A stretch of 64,000 nt of DNA, taken from Pseudomonadales bacterium (GTDB lineage Bacteria; Pseudomonadota; Gammaproteobacteria; Pseudomonadales; Ketobacteraceae). Location of the stretch: assembly GCA_002701845.1 (NCBI GenBank), contig NZXG01000054.1:22899-86898 (forward strand), written 5' to 3'. This document shows, piece by piece, positions 63,922 to 64,000 of the stretch; the first letter of the stretch is position 1; each line of letters begins with the position of its first letter. The notes beneath the pieces are model-generated. The model made no database searches. It saw only the letters and a program-made list of their open reading frames with translations, and was not told where the DNA came from. Made by a program: the position numbers and the translations under genes.

Positions 63922-64000
63922 CCCGGCTTTCAAATATATCTGCTAAGCGGCATATTTGATTTTGTCATGTTCAAAATACTTTCTTACTCGGCTCGGCTTT
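63922..64000. other. AT-rich end of window
   Basis: 79 bp after the GHKL gene with no gene visible; an imperfect inverted repeat (AAATAT...ATATTT) may be part of a terminator, but there is no clear U tract. The accessory block continues beyond the window. Confidence 0.3.

Overview
The window is a chromosome segment from a gammaproteobacterium, spanning the replication origin. The core gene order is the Pseudomonas-type one: glmS-glmU-atpCDGAHFEB-atpI-parB-parA-rsmG-mnmG on one side, and mnmE-yidC-yidD-rnpA-rpmH-oriC-dnaA-dnaN-recF-gyrB on the other. Two perfect 16-bp parS palindromes of the Pseudomonas type lie inside recF. The core genes are moderately GC-rich. I cannot name the genus from sequence alone; a marine or hydrocarbon-associated Pseudomonadales/Oceanospirillales lineage is a guess.

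Three accessory blocks interrupt this core. (1) Positions 1-5651 are the right end of a Tn7-like transposon (tniQ/tnsD partial, tnsC, tnsB, tnsA, three tandem TnsB-site-like repeats, terminal TGT/ACA). It is inserted exactly 25 bp downstream of the glmS stop codon, the classical attTn7 position. Its cargo and left end lie outside the window. (2) About 30 kb (roughly 21.5-51.8 kb) separates mnmG from mnmE, which are adjacent in related genomes. It begins with a frameshifted CocE/NonD-type hydrolase and is then a complete Wzy-dependent exopolysaccharide locus: initiating phosphosugar transferase WcaJ, GDP-fucose synthesis (gmd, fcl), several glycosyltransferases, acetyl- and pyruvyl-transferases, Wzx, Wzy, Wzc-type tyrosine kinase, PHP-type phosphatase, a short OPX protein and an outer-membrane beta-barrel. 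Two paralogous GH71-type glycoside hydrolases are also present. (3) After gyrB the composition becomes AT-rich: tandem ~22-bp repeats resembling a transposon end are followed by a GHKL (Hsp90-like) ATPase gene that may be truncated.

The most unusual content is a two-gene module inside the exopolysaccharide locus: a 4-hydroxyphenylpyruvate dioxygenase with an intact Fe(II) triad, followed by a single-module A-T-TE nonribosomal-peptide-synthetase-like enzyme. The adenylation domain lacks the aspartate that binds an amino-acid alpha-amino group (Ser instead), so it probably activates a non-amino carboxylic acid such as homogentisate or an arylpyruvate. I propose that the module makes an aromatic acyl unit or small aromatic product linked to the exopolysaccharide; this is inference.

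How the parts work together: WcaJ starts a lipid-linked repeat unit, the GT4/WcaI/GT8 enzymes extend it with sugars including probable L-fucose, WcaF- and WcaK-like enzymes decorate it, Wzx flips it, Wzy polymerises it, and Wzc/OPX/barrel export it. The GH71 enzymes probably cut an alpha-1,3-glucosidic linkage in this or a competing polymer. The atp, par, rsmG/mnmG, mnmE-yidC and dnaA-gyrB clusters are housekeeping operons with normal lengths and motifs.
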